Shown here: positions 1-8,337 of the stretch, piece by piece
How positions within the stretch are numbered: position 1 is the first letter of the stretch
How the letters are laid out: every line of letters starts with the position of its first letter
DNA from: Bryobacter sp964387685
Lineage (GTDB): Bacteria; Acidobacteriota; Terriglobia; Bryobacterales; Bryobacteraceae
Assembly: GCA_964387685.1 (NCBI GenBank)
Contig: CAYLXK010000006.1
Coordinates: 62,001-126,000 of the forward strand
Length of the DNA: 64,000 bases
Reading direction: 5' to 3'
The notes under the pieces: generated by a model
The model's database searches: none
Told to the model about the DNA's origin: nothing
The model's input: only the letters and a program-made list of their open reading frames with translations
Position numbers and translations under genes: made by a program

Positions 1-2024
1 TTTCGGATGCCATCAAGGCGGGGGCGGAGGCATACATGAGCCGGCAGAACCGCACGATTGCGGGGCTGGCGGTGGTGCTGGCGCTGGTGATTTACCTGGC
101 TTACATTTTTGGCAAGGGCGAATCGCAGTTGGCGGTGCGGATGACAATTAGCTTCCTGTTTGGGGCTTTGAGCTCCATGCTGGCGGGCTTCAGCGGGATG
201 TGGGTGTCGATCCGGGCGAACATTCGCGTAGCGGCGGCGGCGAGGACTTCTCTGGGGGCGGCGATGCAGATTGCGCTGCGCGGAGGGGCGGTGACTGGCT
301 TGGCGGTGACGTCGCTATCGGTATTCGGGGTAGGGATGTTGTTTGCGTATTTTGATGGGCTGACAAGGCCGGAGCAGGCGCCGGGACAGATTGTGGCGTT
401 TGGATTTGGGGCCAGTTTTGTGGCGTTGTTTGCGCAGTTGGGCGGGGGGATTTATACGAAGGCGGCGGATGTGGGCGCGGACCTGGTGGGCAAGGTGGAG
501 GCGGGGATCCCGGAGGACGACCCGCGGAATCCGGCGGTGATCGCCGACTTGGTGGGGGATAACGTGGGGGACTGCGCGGGACGCGGCGCAGACATTTTCG
601 AATCGACGGCGGCGGAAAACATCGGCGCGATGATACTGGGCGTGAGTTTGTACAAGGTGTTTGGGATAAACGGCGTGATGTTTCCGCTGTATATGTGCGC
701 ACTGGGGTTGGTGGCGTCGATTGTGGGTGTGTTCAGCGTGAAGTTGAGTAAAGAGACGGACGATCCGATGGACGCCTTGAACCGGGGTTTCTATGTGGCG
801 AGCGCTTTTGCCGCGGGCGGCTTCTATCTGGCCGTGCAGCAGTTACTGGGCGGTAACATGTGGCTTTTTGGCGCGGGCGTAGTGGGCATTGTTACCAGCT
901 TTCTGTTTGTGTTTTTGACGCAGTATTACACCGATCATAAGTACCGGCCGGTGCGATTTATTGCCGAGAGTTGCACGACGGGTCCGGCGACGACGATTAT
1001 CAGCGGGATTTCGGTTGGGCTGGAGTGCACGGGCCTAGTGACGCTGTCGATTTCGGCGGCGATTTTGGCGTCTTATTGGATGGGCGTGCAGGCGGCGCTA
1101 CCGGGGGTGTCGAGCCTGGCGAGCGGACTGTATGGAACGGCGATTGCGACGATGGGCGTGCTGTCGACGGCGGCGTATGTGCTGGCGATGGATACCTTTG
1201 GGCCGATTACAGATAACGCGGGCGGGATCGCGGAGATGTCCAAGCAGAGCCCCGAGGTGCGGCACCGGACGGACCTGCTGGATTCGGCGGGCAACACGAC
1301 GAAGGCCCTGACGAAGGGCTACGCGATTGGCAGCGCGGCGCTCGCGGCCTTCCTGCTGTTTAGCGCGTTTATCGACGAAGTGAAGATGATGATCGCCGCG
1401 CGTGACGGCATTGAGTTTGAGAAGGTGCCGTTTAGCGTGGATATCGGCCAAGTGCCCGTGTTTATTGGGGCGCTGCTGGGGGCGATGATGGTGTTTTTGT
1501 TTAGCTCGCTGGCGATCCAGGCGGTGGGCAAGGTGGCGCAGACGGTGATTAAGGAAGTGCGGCGGCAGTTCCGGGAGAAGCCGGGGATCATGCTGGGCAC
1601 GGAAGATCCGGATTATGGGCAATGCGTGGATATTGTGACAGCGGGGGCGCTGAAGGCGATGATCCTGCCGGGGCTGTTGCCGGTACTGGGTCCGGTGGTG
1701 ATTGGGCTGGCGTTCCGGCAGATGGCGCCGGCGGCGGACGGGACGCCGATGGGTGTGTGCGCGGTGGCGGCGATGCTGATGGTGGGGACGATCGCGGGGA
1801 TCTTGATGGCGACGTTTATGAATAACGGCGGGGGCGCGTGGGATAACGCGAAGAAGTATATCGAGCTGGGGCACCACGGCGGCAAGGGGAGCGAGGCGCA
1901 TAAGGCGAGCGTGGTGGGGGATACAGTGGGGGATCCGTTTAAAGATACGGCGGGGCCGAGTATCCACGTGCTGATTAAGTTGATTGCGACGATTACGCTG
2001 GTGGCGGCGCCGCTGTTTTTGTGA
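1..2024 (+). CDS. hppA: Proton-translocating membrane pyrophosphatase, K+-independent type (5' end outside window)
   Basis: Integral membrane pump that couples hydrolysis of cytoplasmic pyrophosphate to ion export. The frame is open from base 3, before the first ATG at 36, and the upstream codons read SDAIKAGAEAYMSRQ, matching the conserved segment that normally lies tens of residues into the family. The true start is therefore left of the window. Counting from the ATG at 36, the substrate-site segment DVGADLVGKVE is near 145-155, DNVGDCAGRGADIFES near 175-190, and DTVGDPFKDTAGPS near the C-terminus; many hydrophobic helices lie between. The GNTTKA motif carries lysine (codon at 1302) where K+-dependent enzymes have alanine. 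By family knowledge this predicts a K+-insensitive H+ pump; the pumped ion itself is inferred. It ends 12 bases before the next gene. Confidence 0.96.
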   Translation, partial: SDAIKAGAEAYMSRQNRTIAGLAVVLALVIYLAYIFGKGESQLAVRMTISFLFGALSSMLAGFSGMWVSIRANIRVAAAARTSLGAAMQIALRGGAVTGLAVTSLSVFGVGMLFAYFDGLTRPEQAPGQIVAFGFGASFVALFAQLGGGIYTKAADVGADLVGKVEAGIPEDDPRNPAVIADLVGDNVGDCAGRGADIFESTAAENIGAMILGVSLYKVFGINGVMFPLYMCALGLVASIVGVFSVKLSKETDDPMDALNRGFYVASAFAAGGFYLAVQQLLGGNMWLFGAGVVGIVTSFLFVFLTQYYTDHKYRPVRFIAESCTTGPATTIISGISVGLECTGLVTLSISAAILASYWMGVQAALPGVSSLASGLYGTAIATMGVLSTAAYVLAMDTFGPITDNAGGIAEMSKQSPEVRHRTDLLDSAGNTTKALTKGYAIGSAALAAFLLFSAFIDEVKMMIAARDGIEFEKVPFSVDIGQVPVFIGALLGAMMVFLFSSLAIQAVGKVAQTVIKEVRRQFREKPGIMLGTEDPDYGQCVDIVTAGALKAMILPGLLPVLGPVVIGLAFRQMAPAADGTPMGVCAVAAMLMVGTIAGILMATFMNNGGGAWDNAKKYIELGHHGGKGSEAHKASVVGDTVGDPFKDTAGPSIHVLIKLIATITLVAAPLFL

Positions 2025-2036
2025 GGGGGCCCTTTT

Positions 2037-2261
2037 GTGGCGGACAATAAGGTTATGTCCGACGCCATCGTTCGCGATCCCGAGATCATGCATGGGGCAC
2101 CGGTGTTTCGCGGCACGAGAGTCCTGGTTCAAACGCTGTTCGAATACCTCGAGGGTGGAGATACGCTCCAGGATTTTTTGCGGGGCTTTCCCACGGTAAG
2201 CAAAGAAGTGGCGGTCCAGGCGCTGGAAGAAGCGAAGGAATTACTGCTTGAGCGAGCCTGA
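2037..2261 (+). CDS. DUF433 protein, probable antitoxin
   Basis: Small protein of about 74 residues with the DUF433 core: a short DP-IMHGAPVFRGTRV segment followed by a helical tail (YLEGGDTLQDFL, then a Val/Ala/Leu-rich helix). DUF433 proteins are compact helix-turn-helix-like proteins usually paired with a PIN-like partner, and that is the case here, since the stop codon overlaps the next start (TGATG). The start is GTG at 2037 or ATG at 2055; the conserved domain begins after both. The role as DNA-binding antitoxin and autorepressor is known for related pairs and inferred here. Confidence 0.8.
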   Translation: MADNKVMSDAIVRDPEIMHGAPVFRGTRVLVQTLFEYLEGGDTLQDFLRGFPTVSKEVAVQALEEAKELLLERA

Positions 2262-2581
2262 TGCGCCTGGTTTTAGACGAGTGCGTCGATGAAGATTTGC
2301 GGCATCGCTTTGCGGAACACGATTGCCGGAGTGCCCGGTATGCGGGACTGGCGGGGCTAAAGAACGGAAAACTGCTGGCTGAGGCCGAAGCGGCCGGGTT
2401 TGACGTGTTGATTACGGTGGACCAGAGTATTCCCGAGCAACAGAACTGGCGGGATCGGCGCCTGGCGCTACTCATTTTGGTGGGACGGACGAATCGCCTC
2501 GCCGACCTCGACAAGCTAGTGCCTCTGGCGTTGATCGCACTGCGGACGATCCAGCCAGGCGAGGTTATTCGGGTGCGGTAG
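2261..2581 (+). CDS. DUF5615 PIN-like protein, probable toxin
   Basis: 106-residue protein whose start ATG overlaps the stop of the DUF433 gene by one base, so the two are translationally coupled. The N-terminal LVLDECVDEDL and the central DVLITVDQSI carry the acidic residues expected of the metal site in PIN-like nucleases of the DUF5615 (Mut7-C-like) group. The length is typical. Likely a ribonuclease toxin held in check by the upstream protein; activity is inferred from the family and pairing only. Confidence 0.78.
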   Translation: MRLVLDECVDEDLRHRFAEHDCRSARYAGLAGLKNGKLLAEAEAAGFDVLITVDQSIPEQQNWRDRRLALLILVGRTNRLADLDKLVPLALIALRTIQPGEVIRVR

Positions 2582-2628
2582 GCGCGCGAGTTGGCGGTGG
2601 CCAAAGACGGTTCCGGTATTCTGGTCGT

Positions 2629-4161
2629 TTGGCGGAACGGATCCTACCGGAAAGATCGTTAACCTCGTCGGCGTCGATGCCGGGGGGGATGCCGCTGGAT
2701 TTGGCGCAGGTGGCGGCCAAGCGGGTGGGGATTATTGGGCTGTTGTACTCGACAGGGTACTTTGCCTTCGAAATGTTGTTCTTCTTCACGCGGGCGGCGA
2801 AGACTCCGGCGTTAATGCCCTACTTTATTCGCAATGCGGCGGTGGGGATTGTGGCAGGCCTGGCGCTGTATCGGGTGAGCCGGAAGTGGGCCAATCAGCC
2901 GGAGCGGGTGATCCAGTGGGGCTTGGTATTCGAGGTGCTGGCGAGTTTGCATATTTCGATGGCCGAGACGGCGCTTCCGTTTTCGAGCAGTGCGCTGCTG
3001 CGGGGGCATTCGGCGATTGCGTTTTGGATCTCGACGTTCGCGCTAGTGGCGCCGGCCCCGTATGGCCAGGCGCTGACGGCGGCGCTGCTGTCGGCGGCGA
3101 TGGCGCCGTTAGGCATATTGCTCAATCACTTTTGGCGGGGGAACCCGCTGCCGCCGCTGGAGATCTGGGCGATCTGGTCGGCGGCGCCTTTCTTGATGGC
3201 GGTGCTGTGCACGTGGATTGCGAAGTGGATTTATCAATTGGGCGTAGAGCTGGAACAGGCGCGGAACCTGGGGAGCTATCAATTGCTGGAACCGGTGGGG
3301 GAAGGCGGGATGGGCGAGGTATGGAAGGCTAAGCACCGCTATCTGGCGCGGGACGCGGCGGTGAAGCTGATCGGGTCCAAGGGCAAGAACGCGGGGGAGA
3401 TGCGGCGGCGTTTTGAGCGGGAGGCGCAGGTGGTGGCGCGGCTGGAGTGTCCGCATACGGTTTCGATTTTCGATTTTGGGGCGACGCCCGAGGGGCAGCT
3501 TTACTTTGCGATGGAGTTGATTCGGGGATTGAACCTGGACCAGTTGGTGAAGCGCTTTGGGCCGCAGCCCCAGGAGCGGGTGCGGCATATTCTGATGGCC
3601 GTGCTGCGGTCCTTGGAAGAGGCGCATGCGGCGGGGCTGGTGCACCGGGACATTAAGCCGTCCAACATATTGCTGGGGCGCATCGGGCTGGAGCACGATT
3701 TTGTAAAGGTGGTGGACTTTGGGCTGGTGAAGATCGAGGCCGAGGAGGGCATCACGCAATTGACGCTGGACCAGCAGGCGTTGGGGACGCCGTCGTTTAT
3801 GGCACCGGAGGTGGCGCAAGGGGACGAGACGCGGATCGACCATCGGGTGGACCTGTATGCGCTGGGGTGTGTGGCGTATTGGCTGTTAACGGGGAGGAAC
3901 GTGTTTAGCGGGCCGACGCCGATGGCGATCTTGCTGAAACACTTGCAAGAGCCGGTGGAGGCGCCGCGGATGCTGTCGGAAATGCCGATTGATGGGGAGA
4001 TGGAGGCGGTGGTGCTGCGGGCGCTGGAGAAGAAGCCGGAGGATCGATTTCCGAATGCGGGGGAGATGCGAAGGGTGCTGGAGGAAATCCGCTTAGGCAA
4101 GCAGTGGGATGGGCGGGCGGCCGGGGAATGGTGGCGGACCAATTTACCGGGGCTGGCTTAA
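2629..4161 (+). CDS. Membrane Ser/Thr protein kinase with N-terminal multi-helix domain
   Basis: 510-residue Hanks-type kinase. Residues about 25-215 form roughly six hydrophobic helices, and the kinase domain follows from about 222: glycine loop GEGGMGEVW, lysine in AAVKLIG, catalytic HRDIKPSN near 338, DFGLVK, and APE in MAPEV. All catalytic residues are present. The membrane part precedes the kinase, unlike PASTA-type kinases, and no extracellular sensor domain is obvious. The start is uncertain: TTG at 2629 has no clear ribosome site, and ATG at 2677 or 2689 are alternatives. A paralogue with the same layout lies at 42092-43729. The gene converges on cdsA with a 4-base overlap of the stops. 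Confidence 0.9.
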   Translation: MAERILPERSLTSSASMPGGMPLDLAQVAAKRVGIIGLLYSTGYFAFEMLFFFTRAAKTPALMPYFIRNAAVGIVAGLALYRVSRKWANQPERVIQWGLVFEVLASLHISMAETALPFSSSALLRGHSAIAFWISTFALVAPAPYGQALTAALLSAAMAPLGILLNHFWRGNPLPPLEIWAIWSAAPFLMAVLCTWIAKWIYQLGVELEQARNLGSYQLLEPVGEGGMGEVWKAKHRYLARDAAVKLIGSKGKNAGEMRRRFEREAQVVARLECPHTVSIFDFGATPEGQLYFAMELIRGLNLDQLVKRFGPQPQERVRHILMAVLRSLEEAHAAGLVHRDIKPSNILLGRIGLEHDFVKVVDFGLVKIEAEEGITQLTLDQQALGTPSFMAPEVAQGDETRIDHRVDLYALGCVAYWLLTGRNVFSGPTPMAILLKHLQEPVEAPRMLSEMPIDGEMEAVVLRALEKKPEDRFPNAGEMRRVLEEIRLGKQWDGRAAGEWWRTNLPGLA

Positions 4162-4934
4162 GGGAGCGGCTGCCAGGCGGCGAGGAGCCAATAGACGGCG
4201 GGCATGGAAAATAGGCTGGAATCGAGGCGGTCCAGCCAGCCGCCGTGGCCGGCAAGCATGGTGCCGGAGTCTTTCATTTGGGCGCCGCGTTTGAGAGCAC
4301 TTTCGCTTAAGTCGCCGAATTGGCCGGCGACGTTACCGACGACGGCAAAGAGGGCGGCCTGGAGCAGGGTGACATCGGGTACGAAATAAGGAAGGTAGAC
4401 GCAGCCGAAGAGGACGCTGGCGGCGACGCTAGCCAGGGCGCCTTCGACGCTTTTGCCGGGGCTGACGACGGGGGCGAGTTTGTGGCGGCCGAAGGCGCGG
4501 CCGACGTAATAGGCCGAGACGTCACCCGCCCAATTGAGAGCGACGGCGAAGAAGAGCCAATGGAGATTGCGGTCGTGGAGGGCGATGCCGGCGCGCCAGG
4601 CGCCGAAAACGTAGAGGATACCCAGGACGAAGGCCGCCGCGGAGGCAAAGCCGATGCGGAAATCGTCGACGCGCAGGGAGAAGCCGAGGCCGAGCAAGGA
4701 CAGAAGGAGGAAGTCAGGCCACTGCAATTGCGGGGCGACCAGGAGGAGGACGCCGAAGACGGAGCCGATGAAGGCGAAGCTCTTGAGGCCCTGGTTTTCG
4801 ACCATGCGGATGAACTCGCGGTAGCAGAGCAGGGCCAAGCAGGAGACGATGACGACAAAGACGGGGCGGGGGGCCCAGAAGATGCTGAGCGCGCCAAAGG
4901 GCACCAGCCAAGCCGCGGTAAGGAGACGCTTCAT
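4158..4934 (-). CDS. cdsA: Phosphatidate cytidylyltransferase
   Basis: Makes CDP-diacylglycerol from CTP and phosphatidate at the inner membrane, the branch point of phospholipid synthesis. A polytopic protein with the C-terminal CDS signature: SALKRGAQMKDSG followed by AGHGGWLDRLDS, including the acidic and Lys-Arg residues of the active site. One position of the signature carries Trp where an aliphatic residue or Phe is usual. I prefer ATG at 4934, giving an N-terminus MKRLLTAAWLVP typical of CdsA; a TTG at 4961 would overlap the uppS stop by 4 bases and add nine residues. The uppS-cdsA order is common in bacteria. Confidence 0.95.
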   Translation of the reverse strand: MKRLLTAAWLVPFGALSIFWAPRPVFVVIVSCLALLCYREFIRMVENQGLKSFAFIGSVFGVLLLVAPQLQWPDFLLLSLLGLGFSLRVDDFRIGFASAAAFVLGILYVFGAWRAGIALHDRNLHWLFFAVALNWAGDVSAYYVGRAFGRHKLAPVVSPGKSVEGALASVAASVLFGCVYLPYFVPDVTLLQAALFAVVGNVAGQFGDLSESALKRGAQMKDSGTMLAGHGGWLDRLDSSLFSMPAVYWLLAAWQPLP

Positions 4935-4957
4935 CGCAGTGCTCGAGGCAATTGGGG

Positions 4958-5821
4958 TCAACGAGCGGCGACCGGAATGGTCTCGGCGCTTTCTTCAAGC
5001 AAGGGGGCGGCGGGGCCGACGCCTCCGAAGCGGCGTTCGCGGTTTTGGAAGTCGACAATGGCGGCCAGGAGATGTTTGGTGCGGAAGTCCGGCCAGAAGA
5101 CCGGGCAGACGTGGAGCTCGGTATAGGCGATTTGCCAGAGCAGAAAATTCGAAATGCGCATTTCACCGGAGGTGCGGATGAGGAGGTCGGGTTCGGGCAG
5201 GCCAGCGGTGTAGAGGTGGGCGGAGATCGTATCTTCGTCGATGAGGGCGGGAGCAAGGCCGGTGGAGGCGATGGCGCGCATGGCGTCGACGAGTTCGGTG
5301 CGGCCGCTGTAGTTAAGAGCGAGGTTGAGGCGGAGGCCGGTATTGGAGGCGGTGAGCTGGCGGACGCGTTCGAGCTCCTGGCGGGCGGCGGAGGGCAGGT
5401 CTTCAATGCGGCCGATGGTTTCCAGGCGGACGCCGTTGTCCATGAGGGTGGAAAGTTCCGATTTGAGGTAGATGCGCAGGAGGCGCCAGAGGGTCTGCAC
5501 CTCGAGGGCGGGGCGCTTCCAGTTTTCCGTGGAGAAGGCGTAGAGGGTGAGGGCTTCGATGCCTAAGCGGGCGCAGGATTCGACGGTTTCGCGGACGCTG
5601 GAGACGCCGGCTTTGTGGCCGGCGACGCGGGGGAGATAGCGCTCGCGGGCCCAGCGCCCGTTGCCGTCCATGATGATGGCGATGTGCCGGGGGAGGCGTT
5701 GGGGATCAAGCGAGGCGGCTAGCGACCATTCGTCGGTCGTGGATTCCAGAGCGGTGGGGGATGCCGGCCCGGAAGACATTTCCGGTGCGGAAGGGGCGAG
5801 GGCATCGAAGAGAGACCTCAT
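4958..5821 (-). CDS. uppS: Isoprenyl (undecaprenyl) diphosphate synthase
   Basis: cis-Prenyltransferase that builds undecaprenyl diphosphate, the lipid carrier for peptidoglycan and polysaccharide precursors. It shows the IIMDGNGRWA block with the catalytic Asp, the TLYAFSTENW block, and the C-terminal signature DLLIRTSGEMRISNF followed by an aromatic FWPDF end. The start at ATG 5821 leaves about 35 extra residues before the conserved core and sits 7 bases after the prepilin peptidase stop. An in-frame start further upstream would overlap that gene heavily. It runs into cdsA, and the two glycosyltransferase genes in the same run fit a role in envelope polysaccharide supply. Confidence 0.96.
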   Translation of the reverse strand: MRSLFDALAPSAPEMSSGPASPTALESTTDEWSLAASLDPQRLPRHIAIIMDGNGRWARERYLPRVAGHKAGVSSVRETVESCARLGIEALTLYAFSTENWKRPALEVQTLWRLLRIYLKSELSTLMDNGVRLETIGRIEDLPSAARQELERVRQLTASNTGLRLNLALNYSGRTELVDAMRAIASTGLAPALIDEDTISAHLYTAGLPEPDLLIRTSGEMRISNFLLWQIAYTELHVCPVFWPDFRTKHLLAAIVDFQNRERRFGGVGPAAPLLEESAETIPVAAR

Positions 5822-5828
5822 TGGATTC

Positions 5829-6668
5829 CTACCATGGTACAACGAGGCCGCCGGAGGCTTCGGGGTAAAGGAAGGGGGGAATGAGGGCGGCCAGGCCCAG
5901 AAAGGTGCCGAAGGGGAGCTCGTAGGTGTCGGAGTCTTTCTTGGCGAGCCAAACAAAGAGCAGGCCCAGGACGGAGCCGGCGATGCTGCCGAGGATCAGG
6001 GTGAGGAGGGCGGTTTGGAAGTTGTAGAGTGCGCCGACCATGGCGATCATTTTGACGTCTCCGAAGCCTAAGCCTTCGCGTCCGCGCATGCGGTAGTAGA
6101 GTTCGCCAATGCTCCAGAGAGCTACGGCGGGCAGGAGGCCGCCAATAAGACTTTCGCCCAAGCTGCGGTAGGATTCGCGCCATTCGGCGGGGAAGACCAG
6201 GATGGAAAGAAAGCGGGGCATGGGCAGGAAGAGACTCAGGACGAAGCCGGCGGTCATGCCGCCGACGGTGAACTCGTCGGCCAGGATACGTTCTTCAAAA
6301 TCCATAAAGGCGAGGCCGACGATCAAGGCGCAGTAGAAGCATAGTTTGGCGGCGTCGGCGTTGGGGCCGAGGCGCCAGACGGCGGCGGCGAAGAGAAGGG
6401 CGGTGCTGAGTTCGACCGCAGGGTAGCGCCAGGAGATGGGCGTGCGGCAGTAGCGGCATTTGCGGCCCAGCAGGAAATAGCTAAGAAGGGGGAGGTTGTC
6501 GTACCAGGCAATGGGCGACTCGCAATGGGGGCAGAAGGAGCGGGGGGAGACGACGCTGAGATCGCGCGGAAGGCGGAAGATGCAAACGTTGAGGAAGCTG
6601 CCGATCAGGAGGCCGAAGAGGGCGGCCAGGGCCATTGCCCAGGTGGTGGCCCAGGTTAAATCAAGCAT
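5829..6668 (-). CDS. Prepilin peptidase (A24 family)
   Basis: Membrane aspartyl protease that cleaves, and in many homologues N-methylates, type IV pilin-like precursors. The N-terminal cytoplasmic loop has two CxxC pairs (CPHC and CRYC), expected to bind zinc. The two catalytic aspartates are visible in LAFMDFEERIL and in the GLGFGDVKM motif (GxGD). About eight hydrophobic helices and a length near 280 residues fit PilD/GspO. ATG 6668 overlaps the end of the upstream glycosyltransferase gene by 8 bases, so the genes are coupled. No pilin or secretion genes are in the window, so the substrate system is elsewhere. Confidence 0.94.
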   Translation of the reverse strand: MLDLTWATTWAMALAALFGLLIGSFLNVCIFRLPRDLSVVSPRSFCPHCESPIAWYDNLPLLSYFLLGRKCRYCRTPISWRYPAVELSTALLFAAAVWRLGPNADAAKLCFYCALIVGLAFMDFEERILADEFTVGGMTAGFVLSLFLPMPRFLSILVFPAEWRESYRSLGESLIGGLLPAVALWSIGELYYRMRGREGLGFGDVKMIAMVGALYNFQTALLTLILGSIAGSVLGLLFVWLAKKDSDTYELPFGTFLGLAALIPPFLYPEASGGLVVPW

Positions 6669-7560
6669 GGGGAAGCAGCTCCCGGTAGGCGGCAAGGGTA
6701 TTGGTGACCATGTGTTCGGTGGTGAAGAGATTGAGGTAACGGCGGCGCGAGTTTTCACTGAAGCGAAGCTGGAGGTTGCGGTCGGTGCTGAGCGTCATGA
6801 TGGCGCGGGCGACGGCATTGGCTTCGTTGGCGACGAGGAGGCCGGAGAAGCCTTCGTCGACGGTTTCGGGCAGACCGCCGATGCGGCTGGCGACGATGGG
6901 GAGTCCGGCGGCCATGGCCAGCAGAACACCGGAGCCGAGGCCTTCCTGGCGGGAGAGATAGAGAAAGAGAAGACCGCTGCGGATGGCTTCGAGCAAGGCG
7001 GGATGGAGGCGCAAGTCCGCCCCGGCCAGAGCGGCGGCCTCCGTCATGAGGGCGTTGAGTTTACCGGGATCTTCCGAGGCGATGCCGCAGAGGTGTTGCG
7101 CGTAGGCGGCGGGGGTAACGTCGGGGACGCCGTCATAGACCACACGAGTTTTTTCGGGGGGAACGCCGGCAAGCTTTAGTTCTTTGGCAACGGCTTGCGA
7201 AACGGCGAGGTAGCCGGCGGCGCGGGCGTATTTTTTGCGGGAGAGCCAGGAATGACGGACGGGGAAGGCGACGCGGCGCGAGACGAGGAAGGGCTTGCGG
7301 CTGGCAACGGCAGCCAGGGTGTGGGAGGAAGCATCCTGGACGTGAATGACGTCGACGCGGCCGCTGAGGCTGAGCATGGTGGTGAGACCGGTTTGGCGGG
7401 TGTCGAGGCCGGCCTGGGCGGCGACGTCCCAAAGTAAAGAACCGTGCGTGGCGAGCAGGATGACCTGATGCCCGTGGGCGCGCAGGCCTTGGGCGAGGTA
7501 GAAGGTTTGCCATTGGCCGCCTCGCATTTTCCAGCCGGCGTCGGCAAGTAGAATCTTCAT
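6661..7560 (-). CDS. Glycosyltransferase family 4 (GT-B fold)
   Basis: 299-residue glycosyltransferase with N-terminal MKILLADAGWKMRGGQW, typical of GT4 enzymes (start of the Rossmann domain and glycine loop), and a C-terminal donor-binding segment SRQEGLGSGVLLAMAAGLPIV containing the EGLGxxLLEAM-like pattern. It is shorter than most GT4 members (350-400), mainly in the linker between domains. The first ATG overlaps the stop of the upstream GT2 gene by 4 bases. Lipopolysaccharide or surface glycan assembly is likely from the neighbours; sugar and acceptor cannot be read from the sequence. Confidence 0.88.
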   Translation of the reverse strand: MKILLADAGWKMRGGQWQTFYLAQGLRAHGHQVILLATHGSLLWDVAAQAGLDTRQTGLTTMLSLSGRVDVIHVQDASSHTLAAVASRKPFLVSRRVAFPVRHSWLSRKKYARAAGYLAVSQAVAKELKLAGVPPEKTRVVYDGVPDVTPAAYAQHLCGIASEDPGKLNALMTEAAALAGADLRLHPALLEAIRSGLLFLYLSRQEGLGSGVLLAMAAGLPIVASRIGGLPETVDEGFSGLLVANEANAVARAIMTLSTDRNLQLRFSENSRRRYLNLFTTEHMVTNTLAAYRELLPHA

Positions 7561-8303
7561 CGCGAGCTGGACATATTCCTTGCTTTGGCGAATTTGAGGA
7601 AGGTATAGATGGCGGCCATGTAGGCGATGGCGAGGCCTTCGGGGCCGTCGAGGAAGCCGCGTTGGAGGAGGTAAGTGCGGAGGAAGGTCCAGGCGGGGTC
7701 CAGGGCCATGTGGCGCCAGGTGACGGCGCGTTTTTGGGCGATGATCTGTTCGGCGGCGAGCGTGGTGTAGCGGTCCATAGTTTTCAGGTGCTCGCTGAGA
7801 GAAGAGCAGGTGTAGTGGAGGAGATTAGTTTCGAGGTGGCCGATGGAGCCGGCGACGACGACGCTCTCATGCACATATTCGCCGACCCATTGGGCCTTCG
7901 CGCGGTGGTAGAGACGGACCTTGCGATCGGGGTACCAGCCGGAGTGAAGAATCCAACGGCCCAGGTATTGGGCGAGACGAGGCATAGTGTAGCCATCGTA
8001 CGCGGGGCCATTTTTCTTGAGTTGCCAGATTTCGGCTTCGAGGGCCTCGCTTAGGGCTTCGTCGGCGTCGATGGAGAGGACCCAATCGTGGTTGGCGGCG
8101 TCGGCGGCAAAGTTTTTCTGGGCGGCGTAACCGCGCCAGACGGTTTCGAGAACGCGGGCGCCGTGATTGGCGGCCAGCTCGACGGTGCGGTCGTTGGAGC
8201 CCGAATCGACGACGACGATTTCGTCGCAGCAGCGGAGGCTCTCGATGGCGCGGGCGATGTTGCGCTCTTCGTTGTAGGCGATGATGATGGCGGAGATTTT
8301 CAT
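7557..8303 (-). CDS. Glycosyltransferase family 2, LPS-core type
   Basis: About 248 residues starting MKISAIIIAYNEERNI, the classic GT2 opening, followed by IVVVDSGSNDRT and the metal-binding DxD-like VLSIDADE. The pattern SGWYPDRKVRLYHR and a later VHE segment resemble the WaaE/KdtX and LgtF group that adds glucose to lipopolysaccharide core heptose. The C-terminal helices may contact the membrane. ATG 8303 is chosen because the domain begins at once; a longer upstream reading has no domain support. It lies between the M50 protease and the GT4 gene in one minus-strand run. Confidence 0.9.
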   Translation of the reverse strand: MKISAIIIAYNEERNIARAIESLRCCDEIVVVDSGSNDRTVELAANHGARVLETVWRGYAAQKNFAADAANHDWVLSIDADEALSEALEAEIWQLKKNGPAYDGYTMPRLAQYLGRWILHSGWYPDRKVRLYHRAKAQWVGEYVHESVVVAGSIGHLETNLLHYTCSSLSEHLKTMDRYTTLAAEQIIAQKRAVTWRHMALDPAWTFLRTYLLQRGFLDGPEGLAIAYMAAIYTFLKFAKARNMSSSR

Positions 8304-8337
8304 CGGCGGGCGGCAGAGGCGAAAGCTAAGGCAATAG

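Noticed and set aside
1098..2132. 344-codon minus-strand frame across the pyrophosphatase and the DUF433 gene
   Set aside because: Basic, low-complexity antisense reading of a well-supported gene.
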